DNA of 64,000 bases, taken from positions 59,190,391 to 59,254,390 of the forward strand of contig NW_020312828.1 in assembly GCF_003265705.1 (NCBI RefSeq). Direction: 5' to 3'. This document shows positions 47,815 through 59,904 of this stretch, piece after piece; position 1 is the stretch's first letter, and the number at the start of each line of letters is the position of its first letter. This stretch comes from Callorhinus ursinus. Its lineage: Eukaryota; Chordata; Mammalia; Carnivora; Otariidae. The notes under the pieces are model-generated. The model did not search any database, was not told the DNA's origin, and was given only the letters and a program-made list of their open reading frames with translations. A program made the translations under genes and the position numbers.

Positions 47815-48038
47815 GTTAAATGTATGGCTAAATGTGGTTAAATTCATTCTAATCCAAAATGTCTGTTTTAGAATGCTTCCTCTATCATGTGCTAGGATGG
47901 ATCTCCACACAAATTACTTATCTATGTCGAATTTTCTCACTGTCAAATGGGATATAGTACCTATTTCATATGGCTGTTATGTGAATGAAATGAATGAATG
48001 GTACAAAACAATTATACACGTGTCTAACTCATAATAAA
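47815..48038 (-). mobile_element. MIR SINE, minus strand
   Basis: 'attctaatccaaaatgtctg', 'actgtcaaatgggatatagt', 'cctatttcatatggctgtta' and 'tgaatgaaatgaatgaatgg' follow the reverse complement of MIR. The 66-codon frame over it is not a gene. Confidence 0.75.
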
Positions 48039-50554
48039 AAAAAAGAAAGAAAAGTTAGTAAATCTTCACTCCTATTTGAAATTATCATGGAAACAGTGTA
48101 CAGGGGAAAAAATAGTTATCAAACCAATTAATAAACTTTGCCAATATTGTATAGATAGAGCTATTTAAACCAATTTCTAATATAAGGTTTCTGACAGATG
48201 AGAAATTTTAAATCTTCTATGTGTTATTCCTATATTATCTTTCTTTTTCATTAACTCTCATAATGAAACTTGGTTTGGAATATGAAGTGCAGCTGGGCTG
48301 CCAAGGGGATAAAAGCATTGTCTCTTCACAGTGTGAAAGTCATTCTATCTCTGCTATGTAAATTCCCGTTAGTGAAAGTGCAAAGTCCATGCACACCTTG
48401 AAGAATTTCCCATTCCTACAATTACCAATTGTCCTGTAAAAGGAGACCTCACTGCTTGTTTCCAACATACAAATTCCTAATGACTATCCGCCCACCCCAC
48501 CATGGAAAAGACATGCTTATTCTTGCAGACTGAGCAAATGCTTATTCAGAACACATATCTAAAAAAGTCTGCAGGCTAATGAAATAATATTTCAGATCTC
48601 ACATTTCCATGTGGCAGAACAGGAATAGAAAGAAATCCTACTAAAGCTGGTACTGACATTCCCAGATGTGCAGCCATTAACACATGCTAAAACAGGCTTT
48701 TTAAAGAGTCTATGCATTTTTCTCCAAAGGAATATAAAATGCTGTTCTCCAAAGCAGTCCCATAATACTCTGTCCTCCTTAACTTAGGAGTTATCAAAGC
48801 AGCAAGAGATGTTCTGGAACATTGCCTCTGTCATGAATGCCATGAGTGGGGGGAAAGGAAGACAATGTAAATCAGTGTGGTACTTATATTCCTTTGTTTC
48901 TTTTGAGTTATTAGAGAACCATACAATATTGATTTAGAATAGGATTAGCCCAAAGTAGTCTATACATCACTGAAAGGTTTACTTGAGGACCTATTTATCC
49001 TTTACTGTTTACTGCCACCCAACATATCATCTGGTGATAAAGATGGGCCTCTGTCAAAAAGCTCAGTGAAAACAAGCAGTATAAATCCACTCTGCAGAAG
49101 TACTTGTAAACTCTTAAATGCAGCCTCTACCTGGACCAGGAGTACATGCTGTGCTTGAAATGACTCCTTTGGGGAGTATTGAAGAATTTGATGTTATCCA
49201 ACCTTTCAAAATGCATTAAAATGAAGTCCAGACATTATTATAATAATTTACATCACCTAGAATCAGAATTCACCAGAGAATGAAGCCAAAAGAATCATCC
49301 CATAAAGCCTTAGGACCCGGCTATATTTACCACAGTACTCATAAATGCCAAGTTCAAGATAAGTTTTGGTTCCTATTGTGGCTTATCAAAACTCACTGAA
49401 GGTATTAAAAAATGTATTTTCTTAGATGCATCTTTGACAAAGTTTCTGAGCTCATCATTCACTCTTTAAGACTACAATGAGTACCACTGAGCACACAATT
49501 ATGTGTGAATGTGGGAATGTGGAAATTTCCCAGTAAATTTACATTACACATAAAAATATGTCTTAATTATCATTATATCCCAATTTCTTAGTGCTATAGG
49601 TGGCCGATAACAGGTTCTTAATTAAGTATTAAACTAAGATATAATAAATTTCTACTCAACAATAAGAAAAGCCATACATTTTTAGGAAAGACACTGGTTT
49701 TTACCACTAGCTTTATTTTCATTAAAACAGTTCTACTATAGGACATCGTCAATAGACTCCTCAAGTGGCAAGTTACAATGAGAAGTGTGCTAGACTGACT
49801 GCATTAATACTCCCCCCCACAAAAACTTACCCCTTTCTGTGTTCCTATCTTTTATCATATAATCTCCCCAGCTCTGACATGGGACTTGATCATTTGACAG
49901 CTTTGGTTAAATAAATGTTTAGTTTATTCCTGTATGCAACTGAAGACTTGTAATTGTTAGGCAGCATTTGCTAACTAATACAGGGAGCTAGTTAGTTCTT
50001 CTACATTTTGTTTTTGTGCTAAATCTTCTAGAAAATAGAATTAAACTTTTGCTCTAAAGCAGTAAAAGTAGAACATTTGATATCTATTCCATCTAAGTCA
50101 TTCCTGGCTTACATTTTTTGGTAAAGTTCTATATAATATAATTATAATCTCCTTTTCCATTTTTAGTATTCAATGCCATATCATTTTTTAACCTCAAAAT
50201 ATCCACCCTGCTGCTAAGAAATACATGTAAGCATTTTACGAGACCATGAATGTAAATAGGACATGCATGCTTTCCTTTCAATCATCCAATGGGACTTTTC
50301 CCTAAAAACAAGATGGCTTCAAGAGAGTAAATTCTTACTTTTCACAATAAATGCATGTCCAGAGTTAAATTATACATAAGCTGACAAGCAGCAATAGTGT
50401 CATCCTCAGAGCTGGTAGGGGGGAGGGCATCACAATTCTGTTTAGGAGTTGTACTGATCATGAACCTCTACAGTAATTTTTTTTCCTAAGCCAAGCAAAG
50501 ACATTCTGGCATGCCACCAAATAGTGTAGAATGTCTTTTTCTCAGTACTTATGA
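48039..50554. other. Sequence without a recognised gene
   Basis: 2.5 kb with few recognisable repeats. A possible LTR-type remnant lies at about 49785-49982 ('gacatgggacttgatcattt', ending 'tttgctaactaatacag'), but I cannot place it. No exon-like frame. Confidence 0.5.
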
Positions 50555-50660
50555 TTATAATAGACTATGAAGTCCTTGAGGGAGAAGTTGGGTTTTATTT
50601 GTCTGTATTGAGAAGGTACTTGGTACAAGGTACTTACTATTAGCCAAATGAATGACTAGA
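50555..50660 (+). mobile_element. L2 LINE 3' end, plus strand
   Basis: 'agactatgaagtccttgagg', 'ggttttatttgtctgtattg' and 'aaatgaatgactaga' follow the terminal L2 order. Confidence 0.7.
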
Positions 50661-51417
50661 TGATTAAGTACACGTTCATCTCTGAAGGCACTCCTGTGCT
50701 CCTGAAATAGCCTGGTTAACTGTCATGGGAAGGCTAAAATTTAAAAGGGCAGAGAATTGAAACTAGACCCATCTACGGAAGATAAGGCATTTTGCCAATG
50801 TACTTTGCTCCAGGCCCTTGTTTAATAAGAATCAGTACTGTCACAGCTTGCCTTGTCAATCTGCATTTAGACAGGTGCGTGCACTACTATATGTACCTCT
50901 CTTGGTTGGTTTTTACTACAGATCTAGTCCTTATTGGGAATCATAATTGTCCCTGCCTTGATAATCACATCAGACTGTGAATTCTTTATATATTCATTTG
51001 TCCATTCATTTATCCATTAATATATAGAACCCCATTTCTATGTTCCAGGTGTTCTCCAAGAATGTTCAGCCAATTAATGTGTGAATACTTTTAAAACATA
51101 ATAGTAAATGCAATACCAGAGGACGATGGGGAAAAAAATCTACTTTAGAAATTTCTTTTTAGTTGGAGTCAGGAACTCTTTTTAAAGGAGGTAACATTTT
51201 TGCTGAAACTTAAAAAATGAAGAGTTAATTCAATCCACATTGGGTCCTCACTCTATGTTGGGATATGTGAATACTGCAGCGAACGGGAAAGATAAGGTTG
51301 TTTCCCTAATGTGGCTCATCATCTAATGATGAAATAATAGACAAAACAGCAATCACAATGTGTTTCATCAAATACAACGTATTAGGAGATCATCAAGCCT
51401 AATAAAAAGAAAAAAAA
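50661..51417. other. Sequence without a recognised gene
   Basis: A 62-codon frame at 50792-50980 has no domain. Nothing else recognised. Confidence 0.5.
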
Positions 51418-51522
51418 TGAAAGGGATCTTGTCTTATTCATCTTTCTGCTGTAAAACTGATTGATACAGTTCCTGTTACATGGTTCAAACAACAAAATCT
51501 TATTAAATGAATAAATGAAAGT
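51418..51522 (+). mobile_element. L2 LINE 3' end remnant, plus strand (probable)
   Basis: 'cttgtcttattcatctttct' followed by 'cctgttacatggttcaaac' and 'attaaatgaataaatgaa' fits the L2 terminus. Confidence 0.5.
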
Positions 51523-54500
51523 CACCCTGTGTTACAAGGTCCAAGATTCATTGACCTGAATAGGGTATGATTCGTTAACTCAGCTTTAAAAATGCCCCTC
51601 TCATGTTGATCTGAAAATAATACAACTACTAGAAAAATTTTACCTAGAGCTCAGGCATCTATAATGCAGCCTACAAATCAGTAAAATATACTGTCCCTCT
51701 GAGTGTATATGGGAGTTTAAAAGGAGAGGGTATGTGAAATGGTAGCAATAGCACAGGCAAAAATCAGAAGCCACTCTAGGTAGTTAAAGAAGAGAGACAA
51801 TAATGCAGGTGATTGAATATACTGGTAATTGAAGAGCTGAAAAGCTAAGCAGCGGATTATCAGGCCACCTAAATTTAGTTAGCAACAGCAGGAAACTCCT
51901 ACCACTCCTAAGGATGGAGGGACCAAAAGAGATGGAGCCTCCTGCTGGAAGGTGGAAACAATTCAGAATACCTGGTGGGAAACAGAACCTCTTTGGAAAG
52001 TTCTCCAGCCTGAGCTGGACCACAAGAGGAGAAGTAGCACTGCTAGGGATGATAACTGAAGCACAGACAAAGGGGAGAAATACTCTGGTTCAGTGGTGTG
52101 CTGATAAAGTTCTCCCTCGGCAAAAATATCCCCAGTTTGTAGTGTTTGTCAATTTCTAATGTGTAAATACTTCTAACATGGCTGATTTCAAAGTCCCAAA
52201 AATTAACAACCTGCTTGAAAATTTAATGAGTATTTCACAATCTAGTCTTGCTAGCCAGTATGAGCTGCCTTCAGCACACTGCCAGTACCTCTCCTCTCCC
52301 TTCTACCAGAGCTGCCCTCCCTGAACCCTGGGAAAGGGAGCCTGAGAAATCTATAAGACATTTGTCGAACCTGGGCATAACATTCACAGAGATTACAATA
52401 TTGTGTTCTAAGGCGTGCCATTCACACTTTATTCCTTATGAATGTTGCCCCCTGGAATTGTGCACCTTTCTACTCTGCATAGCTCAACATAAAAATAGCT
52501 TTATATTTTCTGGCTGCAGGAACCACTGAAAATACAAAAATAAAAATAAACTTTAAAGGAAAGCTTTACTCTAGAATCATCTGGTATTGGCCTTTTGGCT
52601 ATGTCAATAAGGATTCATCAGGGTTCAGAAAGTGTAGGAAGCAGTGATTTTTTTCTGAACTGTAACTGCCAAAGTGGAATTCCACTTTTATGCCCTAAGG
52701 AAAACACTTAGATTTTATAGCTATAGAGGCTGTTTAATGGTGTTACATATGGACTGTCAGGATATCCATGATTTATGCACTGTAGGAAAGGCTTTTCGAA
52801 TTTAACTCAATATCAAGTTATTCTTTCCACCAAAAGCAACAAGGGTATAAAACCATCCTGTTACTGTCACAGCCTGGCAAAAAAATACACTGAGTAAGTT
52901 GAGACATGATTCATCCTACCTTTTGCCTTTTTAAGGTAAAAGCTTGTCTTTGATTGCTATTTATGCCTATACAGAACATTCCTTCTGGATTTTTCTTGAG
53001 GCTTTCAAAAGTTTATGTCATGTATGTTTGACCTCCCAAGAAGTCTCAAAATACATGTCAGTGGGATCATTCCTTCCCTTCATTCGCTTATTCTAAAATA
53101 CAAAGAAATTCTGTCTGAAATTAAAGTAGTAATGGATTCAGTTTGGGCAAGGGTTTATCTTCAAACAGCTGGGATCTTAAAACAAGTACTACCATTGATT
53201 TTGTTTTTAATAGCCATCATTTTCCCTAGGCTTCCTCTGGGAAAGGATTTGAAAGGAGTTGAGGTTTTCCACTTACATTAGATTGAGCAGTTCAATTCAG
53301 CTCTGTTTTTATTTCTTGGAGCTATCTTGGGGATTACTTTTATGTTATCCTAAAATGCTCACTATTAAAACAATGGATTCATTTTTTACATTATCATAGG
53401 CGTACTATATTCAATAAATATTTATTAATATTCCTATCTTAGAAAAATCTCAGTGTGTAAAAGGAAAAAAAAAAACTAGTTAGTTATACAAAGACCTTTC
53501 TGAAGTACCAGTTTGGCAGAAGTTGATTGCTATGGGATCTGCATGTCCCATGCATGACTAACAAATACAATACTCACAACTCCATAGTTGATATTGGAAA
53601 AGCTAAGCAAAAAGAACCTTTTGGAAACACAGGAGCTGAAGGTAGATAATATATTGTTAGACTGCAATATCTGTGAATCTAGTAATTTAAAATAATCGAA
53701 AGATATGAAAATAACATTTGCTTTAGAGTCTTAAAAGCCAATCCACTGAGACTATTTTAAAAGAAGACTTGATGATTTAAATGTTCTGATATAAGGTGTT
53801 ATCACAATACTTGCACCTTTGTTTTCTGTTTCAAGTATTTTTTACCTAACGAACCACTATAGTTCCCAAATTATATATCAAGCGCCCAGAATAGACCTTT
53901 GTCAAGAAGATGTTTGTGCACACACACATGCACGTGCACACATCCATTTTTAGGCAATCTGCATGGCAGTCCTCATTTGTTTTTTCCCCCTCAAGAAAAC
54001 CTTTAATTCTGTATGTTCTGTTGCAAGCTTTGTCAGCAGTTTCTTATGAAACTCTAAACAACGAATGAACTTACATTTTAGTTAACTTATTTACAAAAGG
54101 GAAAAATAATATTGACATAAATTACAATGTTAGAGAAATTATCAAGGAAATTATTTTCCAGCAACTTGAAAAAAGCAAACCAAATGATGTCCATTCAGAG
54201 TTTTTCTGAGACTTTCAGATCATTTAACTTTCCAGAGTAACTAAGTTTTAACTTAGTCAACTGATAGAACCTAAAGTAACTTTAAGACTGATTCTTTTCC
54301 ATAATTTATGTGGTTATATACTAAAAACATTAGATTAGATCAATCATCAAGTAAATTATTAGTGCTAAGATTATGTTTTGGAGAGTATGTATGTTTATTC
54401 AGTAACACATGGCAAATATTAATTATCAAAAAAGATTCTATGCCCATCCATGACATTTCATTTCCATTTAAATTGTGTATATTCCCATTTTTGCCCTTGC

Positions 54501-55447
54501 TGTATTTTTTCTATTGTTTTCTTTTCCCCATAAAAGAATCACATTTGCATGCAATTCCAACTACTACTGTAGTTATTCTGAAATTTAATTCTAAACATGT
54601 GCAGATAATATTACAACCTTCATTTACCAATTTAAAGCAGCTTTTCTGATATAGGTCATCTCACAAATCTCCACACCTCAAAGAAATTCCTACAGGTGCA
54701 ACGAGGTCAAAATTCAAGCAAAAATATTATCTTTCAGGTTAACAGTTTTATCATTCTTTTTTAGATCAAACTTTTAGATGGGAATTTTAAATATGCTTAA
54801 TCATATATTTACATTTTTCTCAGGTTTTCCTATTTTATTTTTATGTATGTGTTTGTGTTCTCTTTTAATGGGCTATTCACAATACCAAACAGTAATTAAA
54901 TTACAGATACTTACATGAAACATAAGGTTGAAATTACTTTCCCAGGACTGGTGAAGCAGTTTCCCAGCAGGGTTTGATCTATTATTTGCTATTAATGAAT
55001 AATTACTGCAACAAAATCAAGAAAAACTTAAAATGTGTATGTTAAAATAAGTTTCCATTTAAAAATTCCAAATCTTTCTATATAAAAAGCAAACATAATT
55101 CATATAGAAATCTGTAGAATTCCAGACGCAATGTGAAAATCCTCACAGTGTTTTTAGAGAAAGATTTAAACATAGCAATCAGCATTGTTTGTGGTTATGG
55201 GGCAATTAATCTCTGATGTATCCTTAGGCATAGGAAGAAAACTGACATTACTAAGATTTTATGTTTTTCGTCCTTTCTTACCTAACATCTTGGCATTGAT
55301 TATTTTATAGTATGAGTGCTGAAGGTTTTTTGTTTTTGATAGAGGGAAAGGGTAATATTAAGCATATCTAAACCCATTTAATATGGATAATGCCTAATCA
55401 GACTGATGCCAAAATAAAGCAATAACCAATGAGAATGGATCCTGTCT
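51523..55447. other. Long stretch with little recognised repeat and no gene
   Basis: Nearly 4 kb, the longest part of the window free of an identified mobile element apart from 5.8-11.5 kb. Frames at 51914-52159, 52248-52529, 53015-53281 and 54308-54649 (81-113 codons) show no domain, and composition is AT-driven. A patch at 52250-52530 is less AT-rich and could be an old repeat. Confidence 0.5.
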
Positions 55448-55458
55448 ATAAACAACTC

Positions 55459-55640
55459 CTGGGTGGCTCACTTGGTTAAGCATCTGCCTTCGGCTTAGGA
55501 TGTGATCTTCAGGTGCTGGAATCAAGCCCTGCTCTGGACTTCCTGCTCAGAAGGGAGTCTGCTTCTACCTCTCTCTCCCTCTGCCCTTCCCCCCCAACAC
55601 ACACACACTCATGCTCTCTCCCTCAAATAAAATAAAATAA
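55459..55640 (+). mobile_element. Can-SINE, plus strand, 5'-truncated
   Basis: Begins at 'ctgggtggctcacttggtta', lacks the first head bases, and ends in AATAAA units. The 11-base duplication 'ataaacaactc' is at 55448-55458 and 55641-55651. Confidence 0.92.
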
Positions 55641-55651
55641 ATAAACAACTC

Positions 55652-56371
55652 ATGCAAACCAGCTGAATATCAGCCTTGGCACGGATTCATACTGTCAAAG
55701 AAATTTCCAGAAACCCAAAAAGTTTCAGTTGTCTATTCCTTATGTCTCTGCCTACAAGTGCATTCCGACTCTCTAAGGTTTGAAGAGCTAGATAAAATAT
55801 ACATACACACATACAGTCTTCAAAGAAGCAACAAATAATATAGTTATTAGGTGCAAAGGGAAGGGAAATTGAGGATTAAGGGAGAAAACTGGTTTGGAAT
55901 TTGCCTTTGTCCTAAGAGAATTTGTTGATCCAGGGAAATTACAATATTTGTTTTGTCAACTTCACCAGAAAGAGGGGACAGAAATCAAACCCTAGCATCT
56001 ATAAGGTAGGAAGCTGAATAGGAAACTTAGCCCAATGGACAATATTCTTAAGGTGAGGATGAAGTATATCCTACTTGGATTTATATTCAGATTTTAATCT
56101 CCTATGTCATCCAGGGAAATTTTAAACCTTGAAAATGGACTAAGTTAGTACTGCAACCTAGGTTATTTTGTTTCAGGTTCCCCTACACATTATTTTACAA
56201 TAACACATGCTCAAATTTTTCAGTAAAAAGCAAAAATTTTCAGATCAGTTTTTCAGACTGTAGAATTTCTATTGACCTATGTTCAATTCACTGACTCTTT
56301 CTTCTCTTATCTAAAATTTTCTACTGATCCCCTCTAGTGAATTAATAAATCTGATTTAGCAAATTTTCAAT
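55652..56371. other. Sequence without a recognised gene
   Basis: No gene or named repeat supported. Confidence 0.5.
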
Positions 56372-56389
56372 AAAAAATCATGTGTTACA

Positions 56390-56577
56390 GGGGCACCTGG
56401 GTGGCTCAATCAGTTAAGCGTCTGACTCTTGTTTTCAGATCAGGTCATGATCTCAGGGTCATGAGATCGAGCCATACATCAAGGCTCCATGCTCAGCAGA
56501 GAGTCTGCTTGAGATTCTCTCCCTCTCCCTCTGCCCCTTCCTCCCCCACCACCTCAAATAAATAAATAAATCTTTTT
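56390..56577 (+). mobile_element. Can-SINE, plus strand, older subtype
   Basis: 'gggcacctgggtggctcaat' head, 'gcttgagattctctccctct' middle, 'aataaataaataaatcttt' tail. A decayed duplication is likely between 'aaaaaatcatgtgtta' (56372) and 'aaaaataatgtatta' (56578). Confidence 0.93.
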
Positions 56578-56589
56578 AAAAATAATGTA

Positions 56590-57900
56590 TTATGACCAGG
56601 TAAGTTTCATTTTAGTAATGCAAGGGTATTTCAATATTATAAAATCAAGTGACATAATTTACTACATCAAAAATTAAAGTGAAACTAAATAATACTATCA
56701 ATAAATACTGAAAAGACATTTGATAAAAAATTCAATGATTAACATTTTTAAAACCTGTTACAAGAAAAAGGAAACTAAATATGGTGAGGACTACTGAAAA
56801 CCAGGAACAAATAGTAATTTAAATAGTGAAACACCAAAAAACATTTTTATTTTTTCTATCCCATCAGTAGTTAGTGCTTTGTGAATGTTCTAGCAAATGC
56901 AGTAAGGAAAGAATTATTACAAATATTGCAAGAAAGACAAAATACTGTTGTTTTTCTCTGGTGGTATGATTCTCATACAGAACACTTGTAAGAATTCAGT
57001 TAAAACACAAAACATACCAATGAGAAAATCCTCCAAGAATTAACAAGAAAACTAGGCAATCATAAGCTATACAAAAATTGTCAACAGCTTTTCTTTATAT
57101 GAATAATAATATGGAAGTGGAAATGAGAGAAATATTTTATTCACCATAGCAACAACCATAGAATATTTGGTAATGTATTTATTGAGAAATAAGAGACCTT
57201 TATGAAGAAAATGACAATATCTTTTTCTAAGATTTTAAAGCCAAATTATTACACTAAAAAATCCTTTTTAAAGGACATAATAAAGCTTATTAGATCCATG
57301 GAAATGGGGACACTTAATATGCATTAAATTCAATTTCTTCAAAATTAACATATATTCAATAAAATTCTAGTTAGAATGTTAACATTACATAGAAATTTGG
57401 AATTGGAGACAACTATATTCAAATTCATATGGAAAAATTAATGTCTAGAAAATGCCAAAAAAGTGATAGGAAAAAAACAGTCAGGGGAACTAGCTACACC
57501 AGAAACAATAACACGCTATAAAACTACTAAAAAATATCAATACGGTATTCAAAAGGAATCAGCAAGTAAATCAGTACAAAATATTAAAAATTCTAAAATA
57601 ATTCTCCTTTATATGATAATGTAATATATGTCAAAGGCAGATTTCAATTCAATGTCTTATCTAATCTAACACATGTTGATTTTATAACTGGTTATATATC
57701 TGGAAGAAAAAAACTTGAGCCCTACCTCAACATATGAAAAAATAAGTTCCTCAAATGGATTAAAGAAAAAATGTTTGTTTTAAAATCAAAGGTATCTAGA
57801 AGACAGTAGCAACAATGTAAAAGTTAGACTGTCTTAATTAAGACAACACCCAGAAATTATAAAAAATATATATTTAAGCATATTTGACTCTAAATGAACA
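56590..57900 (+). mobile_element. Old L1M ORF2 fragment, plus strand
   Basis: Decayed ORF2 order is visible: 'tattatgaccaggtaagttt' (QVGF-type block), 'ctgaaaagacatttgataaa' ([13 protein letters not shown] block), 'gttctagcaaatgcagtaag', 'tatgaagaaaatgacaatat', 'ttcaaattcatatggaaaaa' and 'gcctaccacaac'-like downstream text. No open frame remains. Confidence 0.75.
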
Positions 57901-57929
57901 TGAAACATTTGAATGTAAGACATATCTGA

Positions 57930-58715
57930 AACTGGACTCCTAATATCTTACTTCCCTAAACCTGTTTCTTCCCCACTCTCTCTCATCTCGGTTGATGGCC
58001 ACAGTTTTGTTCATTTGCTCAGAGCAAAAGGCTTAGAGTCATACCCATCTTCAGTCAGCCAGGAAATCCTATTTCCTCTGCCTTTCAAACAGGTCCAAAG
58101 TCTGACTTTTGACCACTTTCACTCCCTACCTGCTGTAAACCATCATCACCTAAGGTCCGCATTGCTTCAATAGCAACTTCCAGTATCTTCCACATCTCCC
58201 CTTATCCCATTCCAATTCTTTCTCATCCAGTACCTACAATTATCCTGTTAAAACACAACTCAGATCCCATCATTCCTCTGATGAAAACCTTGCAACAGCT
58301 TCCCAATTCTCTCAATATAAAAGCCATAGTCTTCACAATGCCCCCACCTGCCCCATGCCCATTATTTCTCCAACTCATCCCACACTATTCTCAAGGTTGG
58401 GTCACTGCACCAATCACACTAGTCACCTTGCTGTTGTTCCTCCAACATAGCAGCCTTAACACTGCTGTTTCTCCTTTCTGGAATGGTATTCTCCTGCTAT
58501 ACACAGGGCTTATTCCCTCTAATCCTTTATGACTGCTTACTGTTACCTTCTCATTTTCTCAAACCCATAGCATACTTCGAGATATTTAAACCACAACTAT
58601 GGGCCTGTTGGTCTAGCCCTATGGATTGTTAGTTCATCAAGAAAGGGGGCCTTGCTTTATTTTTATGTGTCCTCACTATTCTCTGTAGGAATTCATTACA
58701 TAAGCAAGCCTCTGT
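57930..58715 (+). mobile_element. L2 LINE 3' half, plus strand
   Basis: 'tctcggttgatggccacagt', 'catcattcctctgatgaaaa', 'cttgcaacagcttcccaatt', 'ccttgctgttgttcctccaa', 'tttctggaatggtattctcc' and 'atggattgttagttcatcaa' then 'gggggccttgctttattttt' match the same L2 region as 18700-19680. Confidence 0.8.
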
Positions 58716-58959
58716 CTCTTGATAATATGCTTTTGTTTCTCCAGCATGTGGGCCAGTTGTTTTTATAGAGCTTTCTTTTCCTTTTTCTTTTCCTTCTTTC
58801 CTTTATTTTGCTATACCACTTAATAAATATTTAATTTTATATACTGAAATTCTGATCTTTGTGTTACTCATGAAATCCAGATTTTCATGTCTTCCCATTA
58901 TGGCATAAATGAGCTCATATGGATATTTTTTGTGTCACTCAAATAAGTCTCTAATTGTA

Positions 58960-59359
58960 ATATTTCAAAACTTAAATTTTAGAACAAAAGTAACACATAC
59001 TGTAAGGAGAAAAGCAAATACTTGGCAAAGAAAAATCACTGTTAATATTTTTGTATATGTTCCTCCACATTTTTCCTTTCATATAATTAGATATTAACGT
59101 GTTTGTTCAATTAGTTATTATAAAGTTAGGATCACAAACCAAATTCTCCTATCAACATTTAGTAAATTTTCCCATGTCAATTAATACATTTTTACAGTAT
59201 CATTTTTAATGGCTCTGTAGTATTCCATATTATGTCAAACATTAATGTTTTGTCTACATTTCTACTCTTCTGAACAATGTGATTTTGTATATCCTACAGC
59301 TAATGCCATATATATATACATATATATATATATGTATGTGTGTGGATATATATATATAT

Positions 59360-59397
<38 letters not shown>

Positions 59398-59645
59398 TTT
59401 CTTTAGGATAAATTCTTAGAAATAAAATTACTGATTCCAATGGTCCAATGGACAAGGATGTTTTCAATATTTTTGCTAATAAATAGCTTGATTATTAAAA
59501 GTATATCCTCTGACCAATGTCCTCATTTTCTGCACTGGTAGAAAATCTTGGTGACTTTTCAATACCTTTGTGAGCTAACTAGTGATACATAAAAAATGTT
59601 AATATTTAGATACTCTTTAGCATGATCAATATTAAGTTGACTTTT
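58960..59645 (-). mobile_element. Old L1ME-type 3' end, minus strand
   Basis: 'tcccatgtcaattaatacat', 'ttttaatggctctgtagtat', 'tccatattatgtcaaacatt' and 'ctttaggataaattcttaga' correspond to the reverse complement of old L1 (L1ME) 3' regions. A (TA)n microsatellite has grown inside it. Confidence 0.7.
59307..59396. repeat. (TA)n microsatellite with palindromes
   Basis: Almost pure TA over about 90 bases with a short TG-rich break. It contains the perfect 18-base palindrome 'ggatatatatatatatcc' at 59344-59361. Confidence 0.97.
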
Positions 59646-59660
59646 AAATTACTCAAAATC

Positions 59661-59889
59661 GGGGCACCTGGGTGGCATCAGTCGGTTAAGTGTCTGCCCT
59701 CAGTTCAGGTCATGATCCCGGAGTCCTGAGATGGAGTCCCACACTGGGCTCCTTGCTCAGCAGGGAGCCTGCTTCTCCCTCTCCCTCCCCCTCTCCCCTT
59801 CCCTCTGCCTGCCCCTCCCCTTGTTTGTGCTCTCTCTCTCTCTCACTATCCCTCTCTGTTTCTGTCAAATAAATAAATAAAATTAAAAA
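59661..59889 (+). mobile_element. Can-SINE, plus strand
   Basis: Complete SINE with a longer CT-rich middle. The 15-base duplication 'aaattactcaaaatc' (59646-59660) and 'aaattactaaaaatc' (59890-59904) differs at one base. Confidence 0.96.
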
Positions 59890-59904
59890 AAATTACTAAA
59901 AATC

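Noticed and set aside
54308..54649. 113-codon plus-strand frame
   Set aside because: No recognised domain or homologous context; hydrophobic runs follow from T-rich sequence.
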